DNA of 64,000 nt from Epiperipatus broadwayi (lineage: Eukaryota > Onychophora > Udeonychophora > Euonychophora > Peripatidae), in contig JAQFVV010000031.1 of the NCBI GenBank assembly GCA_028023455.1, positions 2,418,001 through 2,482,000 of the forward strand. The letters are read 5' to 3'. Every line of letters starts with the position of its first letter. Position 1 is the stretch's first letter. Position numbers and translations under genes: made by a program. A model generated the notes under the pieces. It saw only the letters and a program-made list of their open reading frames with translations. It was not told where the DNA came from and searched no databases. Shown in pieces: positions 46,297 through 63,950 of this stretch.

Positions 46297-47715
46297 ATTA
46301 CCATATATACATTAATAAACAAACACAGATAAGGGAGATAAGTTTTGGAAATGATAAATATCCATATAATATAAATCATTTTTTGTAAACTTTAAAAATA
46401 CATTATTTATAATGGGAAATTAATTTCAAAAAATATTAATGTTTGATAGTTGAATATACTTTACAATTGTCTGTATATTATTGTTTCTGAACTTGGAAAT
46501 AGTCAAAAAATGGTTTTTGCAGTCCAAATGTTAAATAATGGACTATGTCAAGAAAAATTGCTTTTGTAAAAGAAAATCAATGATCATATTAACACTTTTT
46601 GCTTAGAACTCAATGATATAATGACATATTCAAAGATGAAGATTCTTAGATCAAGACTCATCTAATTGAAATATAAAAATAAGACAGTTTTATCAATAAA
46701 ATAAAATTGTTATGGTTTGTCTATTTGATTGCTGAATATGTATGGCTTTCTGAGTAACCAAGCATATGACGATTATTAATGAACATCAAAATAAAATAAA
46801 TTTTTTTAGTAAGACCAAGCTGAACACTTTAAACTAAATTTTTAGACTGAGTTATGGATTTTAGGATTAATTCTAAAGAGTAAATATTTAATCATTTTAA
46901 ATATCTATATTGACATAAAAAACAATAACAAAGGTTTCACAAAATGAAGGCATCAAAATTTACTACTAGAAATATTATTTTGTTTAGAGGTGCTAAAAAA
47001 TGTAACTGAAATATATATATTAACTTCAGAATCTAGCATAATATTATTTTTTGGGACACAGGTTTAATGATTATATACACTGTAATTTAAAATAGGTTAC
47101 ATACACATCAACACAATACTTGTTTGCAGATAGATTTTCATGACTGTTAAAGAAACTATAAAGTCTGTTTGAATTTTTAAAAAAGTCAAAATCTTAGTGT
47201 CTGGTTAATAGTAGTGTTAATATTCAACTAAGATATATTTAATGCTTAATAATGACTGCTTTATTAAAGATATAAATATAAAACTTTTTAAACCAATATA
47301 GTCAGAAATCAGAATTTATTAAGATCTAATGAGCATTATTGATAATTATAAAATATATAAAACTGTAGTGGCAGCTAAATCACTGCAGATATCTAATTTC
47401 TATTAATTTATTCATGTAAATTTTTGAAGCTGAACATTTATTATTAATTTCCATTTCAAATCCTTTAATGAAAATGCTTTGACCCTAAAGCAATGAATTA
47501 ATAATTATAAGAACTGGATAAGTGCAACTAAGAATATGTTTTCTGCTTAGACTCGTCACTATTTATGTATTTTCTAATTACTTCATTTGCAAATAAGCAG
47601 AGAAGTCTATAACTTAGTCTTTCTTATTTTAACTGCCATGATTCGATGGTTATGTAATGGTATTATTTATTGTTTTATAAAGATATCAGATATACTTGGC
47701 CTTTGGAAAAACCAT
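46297..47715. other. AT-rich non-coding DNA
   Basis: No gene or element recognised. Confidence 0.45.
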
Positions 47716-48500
47716 GGTTTTTTTAATTGGTTGCTTAACACGTTTTTTTTTAAAGATTTAATGTAAATTAAACAAAAGGTTTTTAATATATAAATGTGAC
47801 AAATATGGCCTAAAAGGCTGTCGTTTTTGTATTGCGGTTTATTAATGGCAGAATTACTTTCTAGCTGATCTAAAAAGCTGTTGTTTCAACTTCATTTATA
47901 TGCTAACCAAAACTAAATGTCAATATGGTATTATAACATCTATTTTTTTTGCCCTCACTAAATATCACATTTCAAATAAGAATTTATATATTGTATTCAC
48001 ATTTTTTTCACAATTTAAATACTATACTTATTCAGTTCTGTATTGCTGTTAAAAGCACATATACTGACTTCTTTATGAGCATTTTTTATTAATTGTGGAA
48101 TCACAACCTTCACATAAAATGTGGTTTGTAATAAAAGTTATAGATAAAGGATGAAATTACTTCATTTGCATAAAATATTCTAATATAAAGTATGGTGTAG
48201 TTAAGTATAGTTATTTATTTATAAAAACAAATTTAAAGTTTTTTTTCTAATTTTTTAATTGTCAATTTGACAGGTTTTTTTAATTGGTTACTTAAAAAAT
48301 TTTTTTTTGCTTTGTGGAATTAATTGCATTGAATAAAATATTTGTAATTAAATTAAGCCTTTAAATTAAAATTAAAAATTTTAAATATGTGAATTTGACA
48401 ATGTTAGAATAACTATTAATGGTGGAATTATTTCCTTCACATAAAATATTCATCGTAATTGTGAAATGTAATAGTTTTTTTAATTGGTTGTGAATTTGAT
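47716..48500. repeat. Three dispersed copies of a TTTTTTAATTGGTT-containing repeat
   Basis: The word TTTTTTAATTGGTTGC or GGTTAC occurs near 47718, 48276 and 48476, with related neighbours (CTTCACATAAAAT near 48109 and 48435; GTGACAA or TTTGACA words). This suggests an old short repeat duplicated locally. Confidence 0.55.
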
Positions 48501-48590
48501 ACATGACAGCATTGTGGTCAAACATTCACATAGATCATATGACAGCTTTGTGGACAAACATTCATACATTCACCAATCAGACAACAGAGA
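48500..48590. repeat. Two-copy 35-bp direct repeat
   Basis: CATGACAGCATTGTGGTCAA, then ACATTCAC, is followed by CATATGACAGCTTTGTGGAC, then AAACATTCATACATTCACC. The 71-codon frame that spans it (48484-48699) has no recognised product. Confidence 0.6.
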
Positions 48591-48699
48591 ACAAGATAAT
48601 AGTATTCCAATCCCTACATCTGTGCAATCAAATTTGGTTTTAAGAAACAGACAAATGATATTAGACATTTGCCACAATTTGTTTAGTTACTTAATTTAA

Positions 48700-51600
48700 G
48701 AAGTAATGAGATTCTGCATGAAATTCTGAATAATGACTGAAAGATTAATATCTTCTAATCATCTTTTTTGAAGAGTTGGCCCTGATAATTTTTGGAAGGT
48801 TGGGAATTTTTTTATGAGAAATGGCTTAATATTTCTTTTAGTCATCGATGCAAGTAACCATATTATATTAATATAATTATTGTAACTGTTTTTTTATATT
48901 TTATTTATCTCTTAGACTTTCACCACTTACTAATACTGTGACCAGGGTTCAATCTGGATGCATATTACTTGAAATTCTTTTCAACTGGCTTGGGATTTTT
49001 TCAGTTAGTTAGTTCATAACTAATTAGCTAATCATCCAAGATTATAAGTTAATAGGAATTTAAAAATTTATAGTTAGAGATAACTCACTATCAAGAATTT
49101 GGCAAAATACTGACATCTTTACTATTTTTTTTATGAGGGGACTATTGGAGAACTTGTATCTTGCACTGATGATTGAAGAATATTTATCTTTTTTAAACTT
49201 ATAACTAGACTTTGTAAATTAATAATAAATCTAACAGATTACTAATAATTACACACACATATATTTTCATACCTAAGATTTAACAAGATACAATCTCAAA
49301 GAACGTTACATTTTCAAAATTTCTAAAATTTAATACTGTATTTTTTTAAATGTTTAATTAAATTATATTATGATCAATAAAGAATACACTCCATAATCAG
49401 ATTTTATTTTTTCTCATCTAGGCTTGACTGCAACATTACTTTTTGTTATAATAGACTTTTATATTTACATAGTAGACAACTTCATTAAGAATTTTAGGTG
49501 TAAAATAAAATTGAAAAAAAATCTGGTGGACAGCTTTAAACACAAATTTGTATAGTTTTGTGATTTTAATTTTCATATATAAAAAAGATAAATAAATGAT
49601 TAATTGCTCAGGAGGTTGCATAACATTGCAGCAGCACCGGAAGTGACAATTTGAGCTTTGATTCGGAAATCTTTTCTCTCCAGTCTATCACTCTACGTTC
49701 TGAAATGCACGAGATAAAATATAATCAAATGGTTAATTGTTTAGAAAGTCTTATAACATTCAGGCACCATTGTAACAGATGTAGCTTCATTTCAAGGTTC
49801 TTTGGCTCTCAAATCTAGCATACTATTACTGCACTACATATTAATTGAAATAATGAAGTTATTTATACTTATGTATAATTATTTCTAAAAAACGTTGAGC
49901 TGATAAATAATAAAAAAAAAATTGAAAATCAGTTCTGAATGTTTCTTTTTTTTTTTTTCATCTTTCAAGAGAGTTTTTAGAAAAAGCAATAAATTTCATT
50001 TAATCTACAAAAAAGCATATTACATTTTTGATATATATAATACATATTCAAGTAATTTTATTAAATCACTTCATTTTATAGAAGCAAATTAATAATCATA
50101 TAACAGCCGAAAGACATTGGCAGTAAATTTAATGGCATTTAAAACTAATCTACATTCTGAATCAACCTGGGTTTAATAGTTATTAAAAATGACAAGAATA
50201 AATCTGTACTACAATATTGTTTTTCACAACAAACATAAAATTTATCTTAGATTTAATATATGATGTTTTGTTTATATCTTTTATATTTATTATTTATAAC
50301 GACACAATTAAATACTATACACAGCACATACAAAAACTAACAAAAACATAAAAGAAGTAAATTCAACTTCCGTGGACTGGTTTTTCTCTAAAACATACAT
50401 AAAGCATCAGTAATAATACTCTTTTTTTTCCTTCTGAATATTGTTGCAACCCATTGTTATCTACTTAAGAATTAGAAGTTTTATATATTATGGGCAACAA
50501 CTATTTTTGACTAGAATAAAATTAAAAAGCACTAACTATTATCATCCAATACAAAATTATCTTGGAGTGCATTATTTTTTTTTTCATTAGTATATTTATT
50601 TATATATCAACCACTATTATGTTTACTTACTACGAGAAAATTAATGAACATTTATTTTAATAAAGAGATAATGGTTAATCATTGCTGGTGATTGTTTGCC
50701 ATCCTTTAATTTAATTTATTCTAGTATCTTGATATCTAGAGTTACTTTATAAATTATATATATATAAATAACATATCCTGGTTCATCCGTTTGCAATTAA
50801 TAGTACTATCACTGGGTCACACTTCCATCAACTGGATCTATCTTTAAATAAACATTGTAGAGGCACTGTAAATAAGAACACATATAACAAAATTAAATAT
50901 TCATTAATTAGAATATTTTGTCAAGCCCTAGAATCTCATCCATTTTGATTTCTAGGAAGTTTATAAAATCTCATATGAAGTTTGTGGAATCTCTCATGTA
51001 TATACAAGTAATGATTACATCAGTGTTAGCAAATAAATTAAACAGAAATTATCATCAACACTCTCACTGCATGCTATGATATAGATTTTTGAAGCATTAG
51101 GATTGTTTCCAGTTGTGATATTCTCTATTAAAGAAAAACCAGAGAAGGCATCAAGATTCTTAAGAAACCAGATTGTGTCAACAAACAGAATGATACATGT
51201 AAATTATCTTCCATTTGAAAAACTTGATCGTTATTGTTGAACTATTAATTTTGTTATACATGTTGTTGTTAATGCTGCTACAACAATTTTTTAAAAGTAA
51301 CATTCATTACCCAGTTGATGGCAGAGATGATCAAAAGCCTAAAGATTAGAACACTCATACTATTATTTATATCCAGGTAAACCTGGTTAATGTCATTTAT
51401 ATTCATTGTTTATGGAAATCTTTATTTAATATATATTTAAATATTTTATAGTGATTTGACATATTAACAACAACTTACATTTTGAATCTGGATGAATCTG
51501 GAAAACTATTTCAGGTAGCTGAGAATTTTCAAAAAGCATTATACATTTAAAATAATCTTGTTGTGTTATGAATTTGGGGTAATTTTAATTATTTTATTGA
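48700..51600. other. AT-rich non-coding DNA with a diverged 138-bp duplication
   Basis: Nothing coding recognised. At 49594-49860 two diverged tandem units share AATGATTAATTG or AATGGTTAATTG, GCATAACATTGCAGCAGCACC or TTATAACATTCAGGCACCA, and a TTTTCTCTCCAGTCTATCA or TTTGGCTCTCAAATCTAGCA part. Confidence 0.4.
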
Positions 51601-52010
51601 TTAGTTAGCTTTAAGCTTTTAATGTTTACATTAAAAATATTGGACAATAGCTAATCATATAGTGATCTAATTATTTACTAGTAAATGAGAATCTAGTTAT
51701 TTTTAGCTAATGATAATAATATATATATACTCAAATTTTTGGTTTTGTCAATATATCACTTATCTCAGCTTTAACATATCAAAAGCATTAATCACTTCAG
51801 AAAGTCAGACCACTCTCTCTCTCTCTCTCTTATTTAACATACTCTTTGAAACCTCTTATTTAAACATGAACACATAGAACAACCTATTTCCATGTGTATA
51901 TATTTTAAACATATTTAAAACACAACACATGGAATAATTTTATTTCATATATATAAAATTTCCATTCTGCCATATATTCTTAAAAATAGGAGCATAAACT
52001 TTTAAAAAAG

Positions 52011-52047
<37 letters not shown>

Positions 52048-52165
52048 AACAATCATCAAATTATTGTCTATTTTTCACTATTGCACTGAAGAGAAATTAT
52101 TTGCATTGAAATGAGTCATTTAAGATTGATATATATAATAAAGAATAGAAATGAGTTTATATCCA
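51601..52165. other. AT-rich DNA with microsatellites
   Basis: A CT run lies at about 51813-51830 and an AC-then-AT compound run at about 52006-52046. A GCTAAT...AGCTAATGATAAT segment near 51648-51720 resembles 52725-52790 and 49010-49040, so it may be an old dispersed repeat. Confidence 0.5.
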
Positions 52166-52176
52166 TATAAACAAAA

Positions 52177-52327
52177 ATAACTTTTTAGCTTTTGATGTTA
52201 AAAAACCATCAATTATTATTATTTGGCAATCCCTTAGGCTAAAACATTTTCACATTAACCCATAAGGAGGGATTATCAATTAAAAGTAATTGATAGTTTA
52301 CTAGCATATTAAAAGCTAAAAAGTTAT
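52177..52327. repeat. Foldback repeat, arms about 58-63 bp
   Basis: Left arm 52179-52236 (AACTTTTTAGCTTTTGATGT ... GGCAATCCCTTA) and right arm 52263-52325 (TAAGGAGGGATTATCAATT ... AAAAGCTAAAAAGTT) are imperfect reverse complements with a 26-bp centre. Confidence 0.75.
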
Positions 52328-52329
52328 CT

Positions 52330-53640
52330 CTGTATACATGAATATAATCTTATTTTAATTCTTTGTTATAATAACAATCCATGGAAATATTTAATTCAAC
52401 ATTATATATATGTAGTTGGGTCTCATCTTTTCTATATTTTAAAAATAAATGAATTTTAGTAAAATAATTCAACAAATATTTAATTTTCCTTCAAAGCTAA
52501 TATGAATAATGTTTTAAATGCTAAGATTAATAGTAAAATAAGTAAATGGTTATGAAAAATTTGAAATTATAAATATGTTCATGTGAATGAAAGATATAAT
52601 GGTGAGGTAGTTGATGTAACTATTTTATGTACATAATAAGGTTTAAATATGGAGATTAAACTTGGATTTTTTTTTTACATTATAGAGCAGGTTTTTTTTT
52701 TGAAGATCAACAACTAATAACAACTTAACTAGCCATCCAATATTAGCTAGTAAATGGGTATTTAATTATTTTAGCTAAAAATAATTGGCCCATTATTCAA
52801 ATCTCACTACTTGAAAATTTTGATGAATAATGACTTCTCTTTCAATGATTTTCTTTGGAGAGCTCATAGAAAGTTCTTTGCCTTGTAATGAATGGGCTAT
52901 TTAAAAGCAGTTCAATCTATTTTTATCCAATTATTTTACATTACATTTTATTTCATTAGCAAGCTCACAATTCCTGCTTCAAATTAGGTTGTATTCCAGT
53001 AAAATTAAAATTATGATAAATTGTTTTTATTATAATCTTATTTTTGTTAGACACTTACAAAAATAATATTAATTGTTTGCAAATGAATAGAATTTTAAAA
53101 AACTTCATTGACGATGAAATCTTTTACAATAGAAACTTAATTCTCAACAGAATAATTAGAAATTAGGTTAATTGTTATTGTAGCAAAATAAAACAGAAAT
53201 CTATATGTATTTGTAATAACAATGAAGTTTTTAGATTTTTAATAAATTTAAATTATTAATTATTGCATAAGATTTTTAAAATGTATAAAATTTTAAAAAA
53301 TGATAATAAATTAGAATAAAAAACGCAATCATTTCTTCAAACAAAACATTAATTTAATAAATTATAGGCAGAAAAAAATCTGCATCTTATAATTATTGCT
53401 TTAATCTAGAGGACAAAAGTAAATGAACAAAAGAATTTTGTTTTAAATCACTTTACTTCAAAAACCTATCTTTTAGAAAGTTTAAAAATCTAAATGTATT
53501 GTAAATAAAAAATTATTTTAAAAGTTACATAAAAAAATTGGTTTTAGTAAACTATTAACTGTGCAGCCTTTGGTGGCGCTGTTTCTAGTTAAAAACAGAG
53601 TGTTATAACATTACTGGGCCACTAGATTTTTTTTATCTAA
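52330..53640. other. AT-rich non-coding DNA
   Basis: No gene or element recognised. The 53570-53620 part (GCAGCCTTTGGTGGCGCTG) is locally GC-richer. Confidence 0.4.
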
Positions 53641-54560
53641 TAGATTGTATTTTGACATTCGGCTGTAATTTTTTTTTTTTAATATTTAATATATTGTTGT
53701 TGTTTGTTTTGGACATAATTATTTTTTTTTTTGGTTTTCATTTGATAAATTTAAACCTATTATGGACAGTTTGACCTTTTTTTTGGATCTCGAAAGTACA
53801 TAATTTTTGACATACGCCTTTATTGGGGGGGGGGGGATTTCCAATCTAAATCTACTGTTTCTTTTTTACAGACATCTTTTTTTTTTTTTTGTTTTGGATT
53901 CGATACATTTCAAAGTATAAGGGACAGTTTTAACTTTTTTTTAGAATATCTCAAGTATACACAATTTGCTTTACATATGACTTTCTTTTTTTTGTTGTTG
54001 TTATTTAAAATTAGAATCGACACTTTCTTTTTGAATTATATTAAAAATGAGGGGGTTTGCTGTCGATTGATTTAGCAAAAAAAATTCAACCTGTTCCAAT
54101 AAACTCCACCTCAGATGTCCGTATTTGCTTATAAACGAAAATAATTGTTTGGTATTTTATCTTGCATTTATAAATACGGGGTTTTTTTTGGGGTGTTTTT
54201 ATTTATTTTTTTTTTTTTTAATAATAACAAATAAAACGGGGTTTTGATTTTTTTTTTTAATAATAATAAATAAAATGGGACTTCTTTTTTCTCTTAGATT
54301 TATAAATATATGTTGTTGTTTTTTGGTGGCGGGTTTTGATTTTTTTGCTTTTGTTAATAATAACAAATAAAATGTCAAAAAGTCAATCGCGGCATTGTTT
54401 TTTTAACACAAAAAACATGTATGTTAACCAGTTTGTTACATTCTGTGGATTTATTTATTTATCTTTTTTAAGAGTCGTACAAGTTTGTTAAAGATTTTTT
54501 TGTTTTCATAACAAATAAAATGTCCAGTATTTTTATTCTTTTTTAACAACAAAAATTAGC
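53641..54560. other. T-rich tract with G runs
   Basis: The plus strand is dominated by T homopolymers of 7-13 with short G blocks, including a 12-G run at 53825-53836 and repeated words: ACGGGGTTTT at about 54176 and 54236, and AATAATAACAAATAAAA at about 54220 and 54357. It looks like a slipped, internally duplicated low-complexity region. No coding capacity. Confidence 0.6.
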
Positions 54561-56450
54561 TCGGGTTCATTTTAAAAATCTACTTAACGTTGTAACAGTC
54601 AGTACGTGTGATTCGTTAACATAGTGCAGAATTCGACCACCACACAGAACTGCAGCACCCTCTAGATAGTGAAGCTACCCATAGTACTGAGTTTGAACAT
54701 AGTTTATCAGTTCCACAATACAATCTACGAAACAACACATCTGATGTAACATTAGCAAATATTTCTTTAAGCATGGTGATCAGGGCATGCAAGAGATTCA
54801 TGATTTTATTTTGAGTTAGCTAATCAGAACATTAATCTTACATATTTATATTTAAAGAATCAAGGAAACATATTGAATGGGTATCGAATAAATAAATAAA
54901 GAAGTAACGGCAGACGTATAGTTTGAAATTATTTATTAAAACATTATATCATTTAATGGTAAAACTAATAATATTTGGCAATATTTAAATCTCAGTAGTG
55001 GAATTTTCCGATACTATTATATTTACACAGATAAACACATTTATTTGATGGCGTACTCTAGCTACCTAAAATTCTTGAGCATGTATTTCTAATGCATGCC
55101 TTTAGGGATTTACACCTTTGCAATGCAAGAGTCTAAAGTAAGATTTATTTAATTAAAGATATTATGAAGAACTAGGGGCAAACATTTATTTGAGAGTGAA
55201 TTATGAAGCTAATGCAGGGATGGAGTTATATATAGAATAATAAAGTTAATAAAAGAAAACACGTGGTACACTAGAAAGGCGATATGGAATGGCAGTATAT
55301 TGAAACTGCAAAGCCGTGAATGAGTTTATAAGAATGATGGGCTGGCATTTACCATCAGTCCAAAGAAGTAAGGTGTCACATAAGCATAACCAGGGACAAG
55401 CGGTTCATGCCACAATTTGCCTGCTGGCTGCACGATGGTCGTCAAGCCCTATGGGAACATTTATTATGTCCGCTTGTGTAGGACGACTGGGGTTAATTTC
55501 AACCCTATAGAATCCGGAATATTCATGGCTTGTAATGGGTCATCGTGTCTCTAAAATGTAACACATGTATAATGTACAGACAATCCTGTTAAGACTTAAA
55601 TATATTTTATAACTCGGCCCTACATTATCAACATTTAATAAGGAACGTTTGCGACTCTCAAAAAAATGCACATTTTATGGAATTATTAATTACAGTTTAA
55701 TAAGATATAAAAACAATATAGAGTCTGGGTGATTATTACAACTGATACATCAGCCATTTGCTAAGCAGTAGACCCCTACATTACAATAACAGAAGCATTG
55801 AATACGTGTCGTGTGTATGAAAATATTAAGTCATTTATGAAAGTAAATATTAATGAAAAATTTGACACGCATCCACTGTTTCAAACGATCACAGATTTAT
55901 ATTTAGACAATTATGAGCATGCAATAATTAAATAATAAATATAGATTTTAGAAATACGCACCCAAGAAAGATAGAGTTAGGCAGGCTAGATTATTAAAGA
56001 AGTTTGCATATTAATTATTAAAAATGTAGCATTTCAAATGATAGTTCTACAATTTATAAGTTATATACAGAATGAATAAGCATAGCTGGATATTAGTAGA
56101 GTACTCTAGAGAATTTGGACACAGGTACCTGTTTTATGAGAAGTTTTCTGATTCCATTGGTTAGTAGCAAATTGTTCATGATTAGCAGTTCTTTCCTGTA
56201 TTTAGGTGGTTCATTTAATTTAACAGCAGCAGCAGCTTTCTCATTATTTTAGGCAGCAGATCTTCATGGTTGAATTCATGAAGGGCAATGGAAGGTTTGG
56301 CATCCAATAGACCATCTCCAGGTGGAGAATAGTCTGGGCTCTTTTACTGGATCATACCGTGGCAGGAAAAATTTATTTAATATCTTGGAGACTCTCAACT
56401 GATTGAGAGCACGGCTAAAGTTAAAGTGAAAGTCTCTAGAAAATCTAAAA
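54561..56450. other. GC-richer unclassified region
   Basis: Less AT-biased than the flanks, with retained CpGs, especially 54590-54800, 55310-55560 and 56100-56460. Frames of 61 codons (54616-54801, minus) and 64 codons (55316-55510, plus) show no domain. Candidates are an unrecognised repeat family, an untranslated exon or long non-coding RNA, or a regulatory region. Confidence 0.35.
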
Positions 56451-60740
<4,290 letters not shown>

Positions 60741-60742
60741 CG

Positions 60743-61000
60743 CAGGCTATGATTTAAAAGCATCCTAAATGTTAAACAAAGGATCAAGAATAGAATGAAT
60801 CTACCTATTCTTGGTAGCTCTGATGTTTATAAGTATACTTTGTCAACATTTTACCTGGTTGATAAATTAATTTTACTCTGAATTACCAACAATAATGGCA
60901 AAGGTATGTTTATAAATATTAGAGCTACCAAAAATAGTTGGATTAAATTATATTCTTGATCTTTTGTTCAACATTTAGAATGCTTTTAAGTCATAGCCTG
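60743..61000. repeat. Foldback (MITE-like) element, 100-bp arms
   Basis: Left arm 60743-60842 and right arm 60898-61000 are reverse complements with about 15% mismatch. The outer ends CAGGCTATGATTTAAAAGCA and TGCTTTTAAGTCATAGCCTG match almost perfectly. The centre is 55 bp. No coding capacity. The exact termini suggest a terminal-inverted-repeat or hairpin element. Confidence 0.85.
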
Positions 61001-61063
61001 GGGGAGAATGATTTACCCCCTTTGTTTACATGGCCATTGATCCATGTTTATATATATATATAT

Positions 61064-63950
61064 GAGGTTTCTGTTAACTGAAAGGAGACCCTTTGATACT
61101 CTTTAAGGCCTTGAAAAGAACTAAGCAGAGCAAATTCTTACTATCAGCTCTATACGTTCTTGCTTTTGAAGCTAATATTATTATGTAATTATTTATATAT
61201 AAAGTGAACATGGATAGCTATTCACTACACATATCAATCAGTATAGTGCATTTATTGTTTTTTTACCATTGCATTTAAGATAAAGAAACATGATGGTCAT
61301 TCTTTTTAGTTGACTGCTAATTCCTAATTAAAATAGCGGTTGATGATTTTTGTAGACAGGATAAATGTGTGTGTGAATAATTTCTTTTTTCTTATAGATA
61401 TTTACAACGTTAAACGAAACTAAATTGTGGCTCTTATTCTCAAGAGATTTCAAAGTCACAATCTGAAGTTAGGGGGTGCTAAGAATCTTCTGATTGTAAA
61501 TAGTCAGTCATTCGATAATGACCTTTTATTTAGCCACCTACAACAGCAGAAGACCACTTTTAAATGAAAAGATATTATATAAATTGGAAAAAAAACTGCA
61601 TAATATTAAATGGAACATTAAATGGGGCAGTACTGGATTTTGTGAAGTTAAAAAAAATGAAGAAGAGACAATTGATTTAAAATGTAGATTTGTACTTTAC
61701 CTCAAAAGTAGAGATATTGGAAGCGCAAGAATATTATAAATAAAAATGAAAGAACAATATTGCGGATATTGAGGGTAAATCAGATAGAGAGGCAAGATTA
61801 GTGATTCCACTTTATGAAAGAAAGACAAGTGCAGATAGTTCTAATTCAATAAGTTCTCACTGGAATAAAGAAGTAAAGAATTTTTATATAGATATACAAA
61901 ATGCTTTTGATCAGGTCAAAGAACTATTAAAAATGATATGGGAACTTTAATATTAGAATTGCTAAACACAGATGAAGATGCTGTGAGTAAGTTTGGTTTA
62001 GGATGATAATGCAGATCTTCAGAGAAGTAAAAAAAAAGTATTTTGTAAATACTTCTTTTGAGAAAAATGTTAAATAAAAAATGGACAGGAACCATCCAAG
62101 TGGATTACATTTTGACTAACAGAAAATATGTATTTCAAGATTGTAATGTTCTTAATAGATCTAACACAGTAAGTAAGATGAAAGATATGTGTTAGCACAA
62201 AATTAGAAAGGCTGATAAAAATCGATGTTTCTTATTTTCAGAAACATTCCAATCAATTTAAATTAACATTTGCAATATTAATAACTTTAATCTTAATCTT
62301 AATAAGTTTCAGATTTGACTGAAATTAATAAGACAATAACTGATATTCTATTGAGAATTGCAAAAAGATAACTAGTACAAAAGGCAGTTTAGCAAGAAAT
62401 TTTCTACTGAGACAAGATATAATGTAAAAAAAAAAAAAAAAAGAAATATGAATAATGTAAAAAAATAATAAGGATTGAAAATTTAGAGTTTTGTAAAATG
62501 GTATATAAAAGAAATACTAATGCTATTATAAAAAAAATATAAATTGACATGAAAAAGAGCAAAAAGTTTCAATAGTGAATATTGGAAAGAAAAATTGTTC
62601 CAACAATACAAAGAAAAGATGGAATTATTATTAAGAAGAGAAATGACATTAATAATATGTATGGAAGAATTTTATAAAGAATTACACAGTAATACAGAAC
62701 AAGAAAATAAAGTATTTTCTATAATTACTACATTTTTTTAAATATGCCAGATATTTTAAATAAAAAGATGAGATATGCAATTAAATCTATGAAGAAAGTT
62801 CCAGAACATATTATTATTTTAAAAGAAAATGAAATATATATATTTTTTGGTAAAGCTATACACCAAATGTCCAAATAATAAAGATCTATAAGATGATTAA
62901 GAAAAATGATAAAAAAGATAATTAAAATTGAAAACCCATTAGTCATTTAATCTTTACTATGGTAATTACAACTCATCAGCAGAAAACTTTAATTCTTATC
63001 AAACAAAAGAACATGTTGGATTTAAAAGTGGGGTTAGCACAACTGATCACATCTAAATAGTGAGAGAAGTTATATAAATGTCTAATAAATATGAGTTACC
63101 ATTATGCTTTAGATTTACAGGTTGTAAAAAGCATTTGATTCTATAAGCCATTTTATGGTGATTAAAGCATTATTGGATCAAGATATAGACCCAGAATATT
63201 ATCAAAAATTTTAAGAGTATCTATAAAAATGAAACGACAATGCTTAGATTACTTGTTAAAATTAAGAATATTAATATTAAAAAAAGTTAACACATGTAGT
63301 AGATTAAGATGGAAAGCTAAGGGAGCAACAGTAAATGTAAATTATTGAAGTCATTTAGATTTTCAGACGATATTTTTGCAAAGAATGCTTCAGATGTTCA
63401 AGAAATGATGCAATAGGTATCAAATGAAAGCAAGAAAGTAGAACTAAAGATAAATGCTAAAAAGTATAAAATAATGTTAAATGTATTTTCTTACTGATCA
63501 TATTATCAATACAGATGGAAACATAACGGATGAAATTAATCTTGTATGGGATACTTTTGGTTGAAATAAATAAGTATTTCAAAGAAAATATGCCTTTGAG
63601 TTTGAAAAGAAATTTTTTTTAATAGATGCATTTTGCGAGTTCTTATGCAGAGACTTCAGACCACTCAATGAAATATGAGAGAATGCATCCTAAAGTTAGC
63701 AAAAAAATTAATAGAATATATGGATCTGACTAAAGCTGACTGGACATATTGCTAAAAAAGATGATAATAGATGGACAGTTGATGTTTTAAATTGAATCCT
63801 AAGAGATTGGAAAAAATTTAAAAATATTTCATATATGAGATAGCTAGATGAAATAAGAAATTTTGCTAACCTGATGTGGCAAAGTGAAGCTAGTTATTAG
63901 AGAAACTGGATTAATTTGGAGAGATCGTCATTCTGCAGTGAAGTGATAGT
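61064..63950 (+). mobile_element. Non-LTR retrotransposon copy L4, plus strand, RTE-like
   Basis: Colinear with copy L3. The 5' end TCTGTTAACTGAAAGGAGACC is at about 61070. The endonuclease start (a 73-codon frame at 61518-61739, TYNSRRPLLNEKILYKLEKK) has a stop after about 70 residues. Endonuclease LTNRKYVF is near 62113. The RT motif A region is at about 63098-63150 (LPLCFRFTGCKKHLIL, with the catalytic Asp lost). The C-terminal tail is near 63895. It lacks the two insertions of L3 and has its own deletions (around 63490). Very decayed. It ends near 63950 in a short TA run. Confidence 0.82.
61518..61739 (+). pseudogene. APE-like endonuclease N-terminal fragment of copy L4
   Basis: 73 codons, homologous by eye to the L3 segment at 29455-29640. 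TYNSRRPLLNEKILYKLEKK lines up with TYKCRSLSSEERLQELDDEL-type sequence, and FCEVKKNEEETIDLKCRFVL with LCEVRSQGGETINLKIRHVL. The Glu in FCEV fits the catalytic Glu of APE endonucleases. It ends at a stop where L3 continues toward the next endonuclease motif. Confidence 0.75.
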
